This document shows, one piece after another, positions 16,344 through 25,056 of a stretch of DNA of 64,000 nt. The first letter of the stretch is position 1. Every line of letters starts with the position of its first letter. The translations under genes were made by a program, and so were the position numbers. The stretch comes from Parasporobacterium paucivorans DSM 15970 (GTDB lineage Bacteria; Bacillota; Clostridia; Lachnospirales; Lachnospiraceae), in assembly GCF_900141895.1 (NCBI RefSeq), contig NZ_FQYT01000002.1, forward strand, positions 62,001 to 126,000, in the 5' to 3' direction. The notes under the pieces were generated by a model. The model searched no databases and was not told where the DNA came from. It saw only the letters and a program-made list of their open reading frames with translations.

Positions 16344-18980
16344 TTAATGGGCATCATACCAGGAATAGCCTTCATCAATACCAATTTCCAACGGCACGCT
16401 CATACGGGCTGCGTTGGTCATTTCTCTGTTCAATATTTCGTACACATTTTCTTTTTCTTCAATGGCCGCCTCTACAAGAAGCTCATCGTGGACCTGCAGT
16501 ACGATTTTTGATTTAAGGCCTTGCTTCTTCAACTCACGGTTTACGTTGAGCATGGCAATCTTAATGATGTCTGCCGCCGTTCCCTGTATCGGAGAGTTCA
16601 TGGCTACCCTTTCTCCAAAGGATCTCTGCATGAAATTGCTGGATTTCAGCTCAGGTACAGGTCTTCTTCTCCCGAACATCGTTACTGCATATCCATTCTT
16701 CTTGGCATCCTCCACCGATTTATCCAGAAATTCCTTAACTTTCGGATAGGTCTTGAAATACTGTTCGATATATTTGGCCGCTTCCTTTCTGGTGATACTA
16801 AGTCCCTGACTTAAGCCAAAAGAGCTGATACCGTATACAATCCCAAAATTCACGGCCTTGGCATTGTTTCTCTGGGTGTTTGTCACTTCCTCCAGCGGAG
16901 TATTGAACACCTTCGCCGCCGTTATCCTGTGGATATCACTTGCCTCTTTATAGGCCCTGATCAGGTTTTCATCACCGGATAGGCTGGCCAGAATTCGGAG
17001 TTCTATCTGAGAATAATCCGCATCCACGAAGATATATCCAGGCTCCGGGACGAATACTTTTCGGATGATTCTGCCCATTTCAACCCTTATAGGAATATTC
17101 TGCAGATTCGGTTCTGTGCTGCTGATCCTCCCTGTTGCGGCAATGGTCTGGTTGAAGGTTCCATGGATTCGGTTGTCAGGTCCAATATAGCCGGCCAATC
17201 CATCTGCGTAGGTCGACTTCAATTTTGTAAGCTGCCTGTATTCAAGAATTTTGCTGACAATGGGGAATTCTGTCGCCAGTTTTTCCAAAATATCCGCCGA
17301 GGTGGAGTAGCCCGTTTTGGTTTTCTTCGCAAATGGAAGCTTCAGCTCGTTGAAAAGGATTTCTCCCAGCTGCTTTGGAGAATTAATATTGAAATCGCGG
17401 CCTATTTCTGTATGGATTTCTTTTGTCAGTCCCTCAATTCTTACACCGAGTTCATGTCCATATTCTTCCAAGGCTTTCTTTTCCACGCGGATTCCTACCT
17501 TCTCCATTTCATGGAGTGCATAAAGCAGCGGCATCTCCATATTCAGATACAGGTCAAGCATACCGGATTCCTCCAGACGCTCCAGCAATGGTTTGCAGGC
17601 TGCCAGGCTTACATAAGCGCAGTAGCATGCATATTTGGCAAATTCCTCTGGTTTTTGAACGGCTGCTGCTTCCGGTGAAAGCTTTCCAATCAGTCCTTCA
17701 CTGGCCGGCACCGTCATCTCCAGGTAATCTCTGGCCAGATCGTCATGATGGTAGGTGTCCTTCAGGGGATTCATAAGGTAGGCGCCAATTCCCAAATCAT
17801 AAACATTATCCGAATACTCCAAATCCAGATATTTCAGCTGTTCCTTAAGATTCGTGGTGGCAATTTTTATACCGCTCGCAAACAGGCTTTGCAGCATTTC
17901 CGATAGAAAGGATCTGTTTTCATCCGTTACCGGGATATAGTAAATATTTTCTTCCGTGGCAGCTATGGCCGCCCCATACAGACCGGACCCCGTGGCGAAT
18001 GCCCTGACTCCCGCTGAGGGCTGTTTTTCTGCCTGTTCAAATACCGCACGGATTTCATCCATGCTGAGAATAGTCTTAAATGATTCTTCAATGTCGTTTG
18101 TGTCGGCGTGTTTAAAATCAAACCGGGACAGCAGTCTTTTAAACTCAAGATCCTTGAATATCTGATAGGCTTCCTTTGTTAACAGATTCTTGAGTTTGAA
18201 GTCCTCAAAATCATAATTTAACGGCACTTTCGTATCAATGGCGGCAAGCTTCCTGGACATGCGGGCCGTCTCCATGTTGTCCCCCAGAAGATTGGATGTC
18301 CGGGCTGGCTTGATTTCCTCACGATGTGCGTAAGCATTTTCGATGTCTTTAAACTCTGTGATAATTTTCAAGGCTGTTTTTTCACCTATGCCGGGAACCC
18401 CTGGAATATTGTCAGACGCATCACCCATCAGGGCTTTCACCTCTATTAGTTCCTCCGGTGTCACCCCATATTTTGAAACAACGTCATCTGCATAATAGTC
18501 TTCTATCTCAGTGCTGCCGAATTTCGTCTTGGGTATCCGGATCAAGGTATCGTCCGTAGCCAGCTGCAGCATATCCCGGTCACCGGATACCAGAGATACA
18601 GCAAATCCCTTTGTTTTTCCAATCTTCGCCAGAGTACCGAGGACATCGTCGGCTTCATAACCCGGTTTTTCCATGATTTGTATTCCCATGGCAGCAAGCA
18701 GTTCCTTCACAATTGGAAGCTGTTCCTGGAGTTCCGGCGGCATGGGTTTTCTCGTTCCTTTGTACCCCTCATACATATCATGGCGGAAGGTCGGCATTTT
18801 CACATCAAATGCAACGGCCAGATACTCCGGTGATTCTTCATCCAGAATTTTAAAAAGGATGTTCACGAAGCCATAAACCGCATTTGTATGAATACCCCTG
18901 GAATTGGTCAACTCCGGGAGTGCATAAAATGTCCTGTTCAAAATACTGTTTCCGTCGATTAATACCAGCTTTTTCTTCAT
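16344..18980 (-). CDS. polA: DNA polymerase I
   Basis: Repair and Okazaki-fragment polymerase of 878 residues. N-terminal 5'-nuclease domain (about 1-290; GYKGTRKPMP, GDASDNIPGVPGIGEKTA), a middle exonuclease-like domain (about 300-470), and the family A polymerase domain (DADYSQIELRILA motif A, the O-helix region NNAKAVNFGIVYG, QVHDELLVEA motif C). The middle domain has no recognisable DxE metal motif, so 3'-5' proofreading is probably absent, as in many Firmicutes PolA. Confidence 0.96.
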   Translation of the reverse strand: MKKKLVLIDGNSILNRTFYALPELTNSRGIHTNAVYGFVNILFKILDEESPEYLAVAFDVKMPTFRHDMYEGYKGTRKPMPPELQEQLPIVKELLAAMGIQIMEKPGYEADDVLGTLAKIGKTKGFAVSLVSGDRDMLQLATDDTLIRIPKTKFGSTEIEDYYADDVVSKYGVTPEELIEVKALMGDASDNIPGVPGIGEKTALKIITEFKDIENAYAHREEIKPARTSNLLGDNMETARMSRKLAAIDTKVPLNYDFEDFKLKNLLTKEAYQIFKDLEFKRLLSRFDFKHADTNDIEESFKTILSMDEIRAVFEQAEKQPSAGVRAFATGSGLYGAAIAATEENIYYIPVTDENRSFLSEMLQSLFASGIKIATTNLKEQLKYLDLEYSDNVYDLGIGAYLMNPLKDTYHHDDLARDYLEMTVPASEGLIGKLSPEAAAVQKPEEFAKYACYCAYVSLAACKPLLERLEESGMLDLYLNMEMPLLYALHEMEKVGIRVEKKALEEYGHELGVRIEGLTKEIHTEIGRDFNINSPKQLGEILFNELKLPFAKKTKTGYSTSADILEKLATEFPIVSKILEYRQLTKLKSTYADGLAGYIGPDNRIHGTFNQTIAATGRISSTEPNLQNIPIRVEMGRIIRKVFVPEPGYIFVDADYSQIELRILASLSGDENLIRAYKEASDIHRITAAKVFNTPLEEVTNTQRNNAKAVNFGIVYGISSFGLSQGLSITRKEAAKYIEQYFKTYPKVKEFLDKSVEDAKKNGYAVTMFGRRRPVPELKSSNFMQRSFGERVAMNSPIQGTAADIIKIAMLNVNRELKKQGLKSKIVLQVHDELLVEAAIEEKENVYEILNREMTNAARMSVPLEIGIDEGYSWYDAH

Positions 18981-18995
18981 ATGTTCATCTCTTTC

Positions 18996-19343
18996 TCATT
19001 GTAATATATTAAACCATCTTAAAAATGCAATAGCTAATGCAGCTAACACGACTATGTTGGCTGTATTGGTTATTGCACACACTGTTTTATGCTTCATATC
19101 CAAATGATGTATCTGTTTTTCGTAATCATTGATCAGAATATCCATCTGTCCCTGGAAGTCATAGGACTGTGCTTCGTCCCTGTCCACCTTCGCCAGGGCC
19201 GTATTAACGATAAAATAGATTCCCAATTCATCATAACATTCGGGGCATCCGTGCAGATGCTCAACAAACCCTCTCAACTGGGAAGGGTCTATCGAACCAT
19301 CGATAAAATGTCTGATTTCTGTTTCAAATTCATTGCAGTTCAT
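18996..19343 (-). CDS. Membrane protein with putative zinc finger (zf-HC2)
   Basis: A 115-residue protein with an HLHGCPECYDEL segment near residues 29-40, the HxxxCxxC pattern of zf-HC2 anti-sigma-like domains, and a single C-terminal transmembrane helix (about 92-110). No sigma factor gene lies beside it, so an anti-sigma role is only a possibility. The start at 19343 follows GGGAGGA by 4-5 nt; the Met at 19355 lies before that site. It is 15 nt upstream of polA. Confidence 0.75.
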   Translation of the reverse strand: MNCNEFETEIRHFIDGSIDPSQLRGFVEHLHGCPECYDELGIYFIVNTALAKVDRDEAQSYDFQGQMDILINDYEKQIHHLDMKHKTVCAITNTANIVVLAALAIAFLRWFNILQ

Positions 19344-19424
19344 TTGTCCTCCCATGCATCGGGCAAGTCTGCCACACCATTGATTGTACTATATTTTCAG
19401 CCAATTTAACAGTATATTTTTCCG

Positions 19425-19453
19425 TTGACAATTCGAAGCCAAAATGATATTAT
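19425..19453 (+). promoter_or_regulatory. Promoter of the tRNA-Leu gene
   Basis: A perfect TTGACA (19425-19430) and TATTAT (19448-19453) are separated by 17 nt and end 21 nt before the tRNA. Confidence 0.8.
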
Positions 19454-19474
19454 CTTATTCGTGCTATAGAGTCT

Positions 19475-19557
19475 GCGGATGTGGCGGAATGGCAGACGCA
19501 TCAGACTCAAAATCTGACGCTCGCGAGGGCGTGTGGGTTCAAGTCCCACCATCCGCA
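19475..19557 (+). tRNA. tRNA-Leu(CAA)
   Basis: An 83-nt class II tRNA. The acceptor stem GCGGATG pairs with CATCCGC, the T-arm is GTGGG TTCAAGT CCCAC, and the anticodon stem CAGA/TCTG encloses CTCAAAA, giving anticodon CAA for UUG. The long variable arm (CTCGCGAGGGCG region) fits leucine. The 3' CCA is not encoded. It has its own promoter and a strong terminator, so it is a single-gene unit. Confidence 0.96.
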
Positions 19558-19597
19558 TTAAAATTAATTATTTTTGCCAATCGCACCACAAGGGGCA

Positions 19598-19644
19598 CCC
19601 GCCAGATTAATTGGAATTCCACTTAATCTGGCGGGTCTTTTTTT
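19598..19644 (+). terminator. Intrinsic terminator of tRNA-Leu
   Basis: CCCGCCAGATTAA and TTAATCTGGCGGG form a 13-bp perfect stem (19598-19635) followed by TCTTTTTTT. It lies 40 nt after the tRNA on the plus strand. Confidence 0.9.
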
Positions 19645-19660
19645 ATGTCCCGAGTAAAAC

Positions 19661-19682
19661 AGCACCTACAAATGTAGGTGCT
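19661..19682 (-). terminator. Hairpin terminator of the zinc-ribbon gene
   Basis: AGCACCTACATTTGTAGGTGCT is a 10-bp perfect stem on the minus strand, followed by GTTTTAC. The U-run is short, so termination may be partial. It lies 10 nt after the 19693-19917 gene. Confidence 0.6.
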
Positions 19683-19692
19683 GTCAGAACAA

Positions 19693-19917
19693 TTAATCAA
19701 AATTAGGTTTGTCGTTATTAAATTCTTCTAATTTATTCTTCTCCATCTTTTGATGAAGCATGCCGCAGTCACAGCACAAAAATTCAGAAACCGAATACCC
19801 GTGCCTACTCGTTGAAGTTGAATTTTCTTCAATCTTTTTCATTTCTCTTCTGACTTTATCAAAAATTATGGTAAGTTTTTCTGTATTATTGCTTTTACAA
19901 AATGGACATTCATTCAT
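19693..19917 (-). CDS. Small protein with two CxxC zinc knuckles
   Basis: A 74-residue hypothetical protein. CPFC near the N-terminus (residues 4-7) and CCDC near residue 50 together look like one zinc ribbon with an approximately 40-residue insert, rich in charged residues. The start at 19917 follows AAGGGGGT; the ATG at 19941 lies before that site. It is monocistronic and points away from the U32 operon. Related short 'YgiT-type' zinc-finger proteins occur as antitoxins, but there is no toxin gene beside it, so I assign no function. Confidence 0.6.
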   Translation of the reverse strand: MNECPFCKSNNTEKLTIIFDKVRREMKKIEENSTSTSRHGYSVSEFLCCDCGMLHQKMEKNKLEEFNNDKPNFD

Positions 19918-20075
19918 TTGAATTACCCCCTTATTTCTCACAAGTATACGCCTTTAGATATAATAATACAAGGTCACTCTCTGGTTACTCCAAACTAAAG
20001 GTTAAACATCCCGTTTAAATGCCCCTTCAAACATCATATTACTTCTATGTCAGTTTGGCATAGATTTTTGTTGTT

Positions 20076-20117
20076 TTGGATTAATATTTCAGTTTACATA
20101 TGATAATATTTATGTAA
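20076..20117 (+). promoter_or_regulatory. Promoter with overlapping inverted repeat, U32-aroF operon
   Basis: TTGGAT (20076-20081) and TATGAT (20099-20104) are 17 nt apart. A perfect inverted repeat TTACATA-10 nt-TATGTAA (20094-20117) covers the -10 box and the likely start site, the usual position of a repressor operator. The mRNA leader would be about 80 nt. The rest of the 19918-20190 gap shows no other clear element. Confidence 0.6.
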
Positions 20118-20190
20118 CCTATACAGGTCCACAAAAATCAAGTTACTTTGTTCAAGAAATATAACCAAACCATGAAAGGGGCTCCCGGAA

Positions 20191-21540
20191 ATGAAATACA
20201 AAATATTCAAAAATCCATCCACTGTTTTTTCACAAGTAAATGAAGCTGATGTACGCCTGTTGACAGTAGAAGGTACTACCCTTGAATTTGAATGTGGAGA
20301 CGAGATTCTGTTTCCCTGCAAAATGATGATTGCTGTGATGGATCTGGACAATTTCGAATTCAAGGAATTCATATTCAACAACTGCCATCTTATTGAAAAA
20401 TGTGCGGAGGAATTAACGAATCATTACATTATTTCCACAGATGAAGGCGAAAAGCAGCTGCCTGTTTTGAACGGACTTCTAGGCAAACTGACTGACGTCG
20501 AAAAAATATTCAATGAAACCAGAAATTCGCAAAATTCAATCCTGAAAGCCAAAAGACCTGATGTGCTCCCCTATCCCTATTCAAAAGATAATGAATATTA
20601 TGAGAGCTTTGAACAGCAAAAGAAGGATATTTTCGATTCCGTCAACTGCAGTCTCGACGTGCCGGAAAACATAGAGCTGGCTTTGGTCGTGAATGAATTC
20701 AAGTATTACAACAAAGTACTGCAATCCGGATTTAAGGAGGCATTCAATCATTATATTGCCGATTCAGGTCTGGCAAACAGCAGGTTGTTTTCCAGAACGC
20801 TATCAAGAGTATATATCGGCAGCGATTTCTGCAACCAGCTGTTCCCTAATGATATTCTCCTGCAAAAACTGCTCACCCAGGCATATGAGGAAAATTTGAA
20901 TATAACGGTATCCTACCCTGTTTTAATCCAAAGGAATTTAGCTCCCCTTAAACAATCAATTAATATAATAAATGCGTTTTGTTTGGAGAAGGATATTGAA
21001 ATTGAACTTACAATCAATGATTATGGCATGCTGCAGATGCTTCAGGAAGGAAAATTTTCAGGCATTAAACCGGTATTAGGACGACTTCTGAATAAAAGGA
21101 AAAAGGATCCACGTTTAAAATACCGTATGGCATACGACACCTACAAAGAAAAATTAGGAATCAACAATCTGAACGTCGAACATTATTTGAACTTTTTAGC
21201 AAAATACAACGTAACTCGCTTTGAATTTGAAACCTGCGATTTCCTGAACGAGATACCAGAAGGCGCACATACACTGCATTTCCCTTTTTATCAGATAAGC
21301 ACTGCAACGAACTGCCTTTTGTATGCAAACTGCAAAAATCATACGGTCGCCAAACAGGAGCTACCGGAAAACTGCCCACATTATTGCAGTGAATTTTACT
21401 TCAGTTATCCGAAACACCTGAACATGATTGGGAAAAACAATTCCATCTTCGGTGTAGACAAAGAATTTCTATCCAAACAGGAAATAATCGACTACTATGC
21501 TGAAGCAGGAATCGACCGACTGGCATTTACTCCGCTATAA
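20191..21540 (+). CDS. UbiV-like U32-family Fe-S protein with N-terminal extension
   Basis: A 449-residue protein whose second half resembles the U32 'peptidase' family, specifically UbiV: SRVYIGSDFCNQL around residue 214 and a C-terminal Cys group C375, C381, C395, C399 (spacing 14 and 4 in the last three). E. coli UbiV binds [4Fe-4S] through C39, C180, C193 and C197, a comparable layout if about 175 residues are added in front. That extension (residues 1 to about 170) is not recognised. It is first in an operon with a UbiU-like gene and DAHP synthase. Peptidase activity is unlikely; O2-independent hydroxylation is inferred from the family. Confidence 0.7.
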   Translation: MKYKIFKNPSTVFSQVNEADVRLLTVEGTTLEFECGDEILFPCKMMIAVMDLDNFEFKEFIFNNCHLIEKCAEELTNHYIISTDEGEKQLPVLNGLLGKLTDVEKIFNETRNSQNSILKAKRPDVLPYPYSKDNEYYESFEQQKKDIFDSVNCSLDVPENIELALVVNEFKYYNKVLQSGFKEAFNHYIADSGLANSRLFSRTLSRVYIGSDFCNQLFPNDILLQKLLTQAYEENLNITVSYPVLIQRNLAPLKQSINIINAFCLEKDIEIELTINDYGMLQMLQEGKFSGIKPVLGRLLNKRKKDPRLKYRMAYDTYKEKLGINNLNVEHYLNFLAKYNVTRFEFETCDFLNEIPEGAHTLHFPFYQISTATNCLLYANCKNHTVAKQELPENCPHYCSEFYFSYPKHLNMIGKNNSIFGVDKEFLSKQEIIDYYAEAGIDRLAFTPL

Positions 21541-21567
21541 ATATCAACTATGAAAGGATTTGAACGT

Positions 21568-22596
21568 ATGAAAGTATTAGCTCCATTATCACGTATAGAA
21601 AACTATGAGCCCTTGGCAGAGGCCGGAGCAGATGAGTTTTTCGCAGGCTTCATATCATATGAATGGGTGAAGAAATACCATGCCGTGTTCCCTATAAACA
21701 GAAGAGAATACATGTTTGGCGATTTTCATCTGGTCTCTTTAAACGCAATGAAAGAATTAAGAAAAAAAGTTGATAAATACGGCTCCAACATTAAAATAAC
21801 GCTCAATGGGCATTATTATCTGCCTGAACAGCTCGAACTGGTGGCTGAAACCATCAAAATGCTTATGGATATCGGATACGATACCTTTATCATTTCTGAT
21901 TTGGCTCTGCTCATTTATCTGCGGGAAAAAAACATTAACTGTATAATCCACCTCAGCGGCGAAATGCAGATTCTGAATGAACACACAGCAAAGTTTTTAG
22001 ACCAATTTGACTTCACTCGGATCATATTTCCCCGCCTCGCAACAATGGAAGACATGAAGAACACGATAGACGGGAGCGGTCTGATCAACAAGGAATATGA
22101 GGCGTTTATCATGAACAGCTTCTGCCCTATGGACGGCGGACTTTGTAACGGAATCCATTGCGAAGAGATACCAAAATTGTGCTGGGTCAAAGCACAATGC
22201 CGGTCATTTGGCGATAGTCCCAAAGCATTCCTCCAGGAGTATAATTCTTTACCAAAGCACCCCCAGCCCATGCAGCTTGTAGACGCAGGAATCACTGGAC
22301 CGGGGCGAGAGGGATGTGGATTGTGTGCCATAAGAAAACTGGGCAATATCGGAATAACAAATCTCAAGATTGTAGGACGTGGTGAAAACCTCGACGGGCT
22401 GATCCGGGACGTAAAGACGGTAAAAGAAATTGTCACTTTATCGAAGCAAACAAAAGACAATGAGAAATTCGTTGAAAACGTCCTTGATAAATACTATAAT
22501 GGGGATTGTTCTGGCAGACTATGTTATTACCCGAACGAAAAGGCGCAGCTCTTGCACAAGAGTCAGAAAAGTATCTTGTCTAAACAAGGTAAGTAG
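21568..22596 (+). CDS. UbiU-like U32-family Fe-S protein
   Basis: A 342-residue U32 protein beginning MKVLAPLSRIENYEPLAEAGADEFFAGF, the family's barrel start. Cysteines C186, C193, C211 and C250 have spacings 7, 18 and 39, very close to C169, C176, C193, C232 that hold the [4Fe-4S] cluster of E. coli UbiU. The CGLCAIRKL and LKIVGRG motifs are typical of U32 proteins. I choose 21568, since AAAGGA lies about 10 nt before it and within the longer frame starting at 21550. It follows the UbiV-like gene by 27 nt, so the two probably form a heterodimer. Confidence 0.75.
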   Translation: MKVLAPLSRIENYEPLAEAGADEFFAGFISYEWVKKYHAVFPINRREYMFGDFHLVSLNAMKELRKKVDKYGSNIKITLNGHYYLPEQLELVAETIKMLMDIGYDTFIISDLALLIYLREKNINCIIHLSGEMQILNEHTAKFLDQFDFTRIIFPRLATMEDMKNTIDGSGLINKEYEAFIMNSFCPMDGGLCNGIHCEEIPKLCWVKAQCRSFGDSPKAFLQEYNSLPKHPQPMQLVDAGITGPGREGCGLCAIRKLGNIGITNLKIVGRGENLDGLIRDVKTVKEIVTLSKQTKDNEKFVENVLDKYYNGDCSGRLCYYPNEKAQLLHKSQKSILSKQGK

Positions 22597-22606
22597 GGAG
22601 TTAATT

Positions 22607-23635
22607 ATGAATTGTGATTTCAAAAGAAAGTTACCTGTTCCAATGGAAATTAAGGATATGTATCCATTAACGCATGAGATGGGAAAGGTAAGAGAAAAAC
22701 GCAACATTGAAATAAAGAAAATATTAAGCGGAGAATTAAACAAACTGCTGCTGATCATCGGACCATGCTCCGCAGACAACGAGGATTCCATTCTGGATTA
22801 CGTGTCCAGGCTGCGGACGGTTCAGGACAAGATCAATGATAAGATTTGTATCATCCCGAGAATTTATACCAACAAGCCGCGAACAACCTGCGATGGTTAT
22901 AAAGGAATGCTGCATCATCCGGATCCTATGAGCGAATCAGATATGCTCAAAGGGGTGACACAAATCAGGAAAATTCACATGAGAGCCATCCAGGAAACCG
23001 GACTGACCTGTGCCGACGAAATGCTGTATCCCGAGAATTACAGATATTTATCTGACCTGTTGTCTTATGTGGCAGTTGGCGCCCGTTCTGTAGAAAATCA
23101 GCAGCACCGGCTGACAGCAAGTGCATTGGATATTCCTGTCGGAATGAAGAATCCAACCAGCGGCGATTTATCGATAATGTACAATTCCATTACCGCGGCA
23201 CAGAACCCCCACACATTCATTTATCGAGGCTGGGAGGTAGACAGCAAAGGCAATCCTTTTGCCCATGCAATTTTGAGAGGGAGCACGAACAGCAAAGGAA
23301 AAGCGGAATCCAATTACCATTATGAAACTCTGGTACATGTTCATGAAGAATATATGAAGCTTCCACTTGTGAATCCGGCAGTAATAATAGATACGAACCA
23401 TGCAAATTCCAACAAGAAGTTCATGGAACAGATCCGGATAAGCAAGGATGTGATGCATAGCCGCAGGCAAAATCGTGATGTCGAGCAGCTGGTTAAAGGC
23501 CTGATGATTGAAAGCTATATCGAAGACGGCTGTCAGAAACCAGAAGAGAATGTCTACGGAAAATCCATTACCGATCCATGTCTTGGTTGGGAAAAAACCG
23601 AAAAATTGATATACGAACTGGCAGATCTGGTTTAA
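22607..23635 (+). CDS. 3-deoxy-7-phosphoheptulonate (DAHP) synthase, AroFGH type
   Basis: First enzyme of the shikimate pathway, condensing PEP and erythrose 4-phosphate. The 342-residue protein is the type I-alpha form of E. coli AroF/G/H, with IIGPCSADNE, PRIYTNKPRTTCDG and the GMKNPTSGD metal/substrate motif, plus DTNHANSNKK near the end. The start at 22607 follows GGGAG and lies 10 nt after the UbiU-like stop; longer in-frame starts would overlap that gene. No other shikimate gene is nearby, so its place behind two U32 genes is notable. Confidence 0.93.
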   Translation: MNCDFKRKLPVPMEIKDMYPLTHEMGKVREKRNIEIKKILSGELNKLLLIIGPCSADNEDSILDYVSRLRTVQDKINDKICIIPRIYTNKPRTTCDGYKGMLHHPDPMSESDMLKGVTQIRKIHMRAIQETGLTCADEMLYPENYRYLSDLLSYVAVGARSVENQQHRLTASALDIPVGMKNPTSGDLSIMYNSITAAQNPHTFIYRGWEVDSKGNPFAHAILRGSTNSKGKAESNYHYETLVHVHEEYMKLPLVNPAVIIDTNHANSNKKFMEQIRISKDVMHSRRQNRDVEQLVKGLMIESYIEDGCQKPEENVYGKSITDPCLGWEKTEKLIYELADLV

Positions 23636-23649
23636 TCATAACAGAACTT

Positions 23650-23689
23650 AAAAAGCTTCAGAATCCATAACCGGATTCTGAAGCTTTTT
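23650..23689. terminator. Bidirectional terminator between DAHP synthase and CNNM gene
   Basis: AAAAAGCTTCAGAATCC and GGATTCTGAAGCTTTTT form a perfect 17-bp stem with a 6-nt loop, so it has a U-run in either direction between convergent genes. Confidence 0.92.
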
Positions 23690-23705
23690 AATCAGATAAT
23701 ACCCG

Positions 23706-25034
23706 TTATTCCTCCGGGTTTTTCAGTTGAATCATCACTGACTTGATCTTATTATTGCTGACTTCCTTCACATGGAACAGCATATTTTCATATTCCACAG
23801 TAAAAAGCTTTCCATCCTGGGGAATCACCCCGATAAGATGGATGATGAATCCGCCCAGGGTATCATAGTCATTATTGGTTTCATCGATTTGCGTTCCCAG
23901 ATTAAAGTTCAGTTCCTTGATGGAAAGGGTTCCCATTGCCCAATACTCCCAGTCATCTATTTTTTTGAGCTCTGGTTCATCATGATCGAATTCATCGTCA
24001 ATATCCCCGATGATTTCCTCAATAAGGTCTTCCATTGTAACAATTCCGGAAAACCCTCCATATTCATCTATAAGGATAGCAATATGCTTGTTTTCCGATT
24101 GAAGTTCGTTGAACAGTGTGCCGATCTTTTTCTTTTCCGGGATGAAGTAGGCAGGTCTCAGAATCTTGCGGATATCCACGTTCGAAAAGCCTTTTTTATA
24201 ACTTTCCAGAAGATAATCCTTCAGGTACAGAATACCGATTATATTGTCAACTCCGTCTTCGTACACAGGTATTCGGGAATACTTGAAATGCAGCATATCA
24301 CTGATATACTCTTTCGAATCCTCATCAATGTCAATCATAAAGACTTCCCTGCGGGGAGTCATAATCTCATCGCAATGCTTGTCATTAAATGTGATAACGG
24401 AACGAATCATCTCGCTTTCCACAGGGTTGATTATACCCTGGGTACGGCCGACCTGTATCAGGGCTTTGATATCATTAAGGGATACTTCTTCTTCCATTCC
24501 CTCTGTGTTGATTCTCAGCAGTTTCAGAACTCCGTTGGTACTGGCTGAAAGAAGCTTTACAAAAGGGAAGAAAACGACTGCAAATACTGTAAGAATTCCT
24601 ATGGCACCCCTGGAATATTTCTCTGCCGCCGTAAGGGCAAAGCGCTTGGGTACAAGTTCTCCAAAAACGATGGTAAAAAACGACAAGAGAATCGTGATCA
24701 GAATTGTTGAAACTGTATACGCACTTGGAATACCTTTTTCAGCAAGGGAAGCCCCGATAACCCGAGATATTCCTGTTGCTGCAGACGCCGAATTCAAAAA
24801 ACCGGCCAGTGTAATACAAAGCTGTATAGTAGACAGAAAGCGTGATGGATCTTCCAGGAGCTTTAAAATCTTAATCGCTTTCCGATCCCCTTTTTCCTTG
24901 CTTTCATCCAGCCTGTGCTTATCCAGTGAAACCATGGCCATTTCGGTTGCCGCAAAAAATGCATTCATGAGTGTCAGAATAATTATTAAAACAATTTGCC
25001 ACGCTATTTCCGAGGCCGATGTCGTTGCGCCCAT
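23706..25034 (-). CDS. CNNM/HlyC-CorC family membrane protein
   Basis: A 442-residue protein of the hemolysin C/CorC family. The N-terminal DUF21 region has about four hydrophobic segments (residues 10-30, 65-85, 95-120, 130-155), followed by a CBS pair (about 210-335, with MTPRREVFMID and IPVYEDGVDNIIGIL) and a C-terminal CorC/HlyC transporter-associated domain. Related proteins act in Mg2+ or Co2+ transport. The haemolysin label is historical. It ends at a bidirectional terminator and follows a 73-residue gene by 22 nt. Confidence 0.88.
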   Translation of the reverse strand: MGATTSASEIAWQIVLIIILTLMNAFFAATEMAMVSLDKHRLDESKEKGDRKAIKILKLLEDPSRFLSTIQLCITLAGFLNSASAATGISRVIGASLAEKGIPSAYTVSTILITILLSFFTIVFGELVPKRFALTAAEKYSRGAIGILTVFAVVFFPFVKLLSASTNGVLKLLRINTEGMEEEVSLNDIKALIQVGRTQGIINPVESEMIRSVITFNDKHCDEIMTPRREVFMIDIDEDSKEYISDMLHFKYSRIPVYEDGVDNIIGILYLKDYLLESYKKGFSNVDIRKILRPAYFIPEKKKIGTLFNELQSENKHIAILIDEYGGFSGIVTMEDLIEEIIGDIDDEFDHDEPELKKIDDWEYWAMGTLSIKELNFNLGTQIDETNNDYDTLGGFIIHLIGVIPQDGKLFTVEYENMLFHVKEVSNNKIKSVMIQLKNPEE

Positions 25035-25056
25035 CTATGTCCTCCCTGTTTCCCGG

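Noticed and set aside
19475-19690. Integration of the U32 island at the tRNA-Leu 3' end
   Set aside because: The tRNA 3' sequence is not repeated elsewhere in the window and there is no integrase, so I have no evidence for a mobile element.
20191-22596. Calling the two U32 genes proteases
   Set aside because: Both keep Cys sets spaced like UbiU/UbiV Fe-S ligands; the U32 'peptidase' label is historical and several members are hydroxylases.
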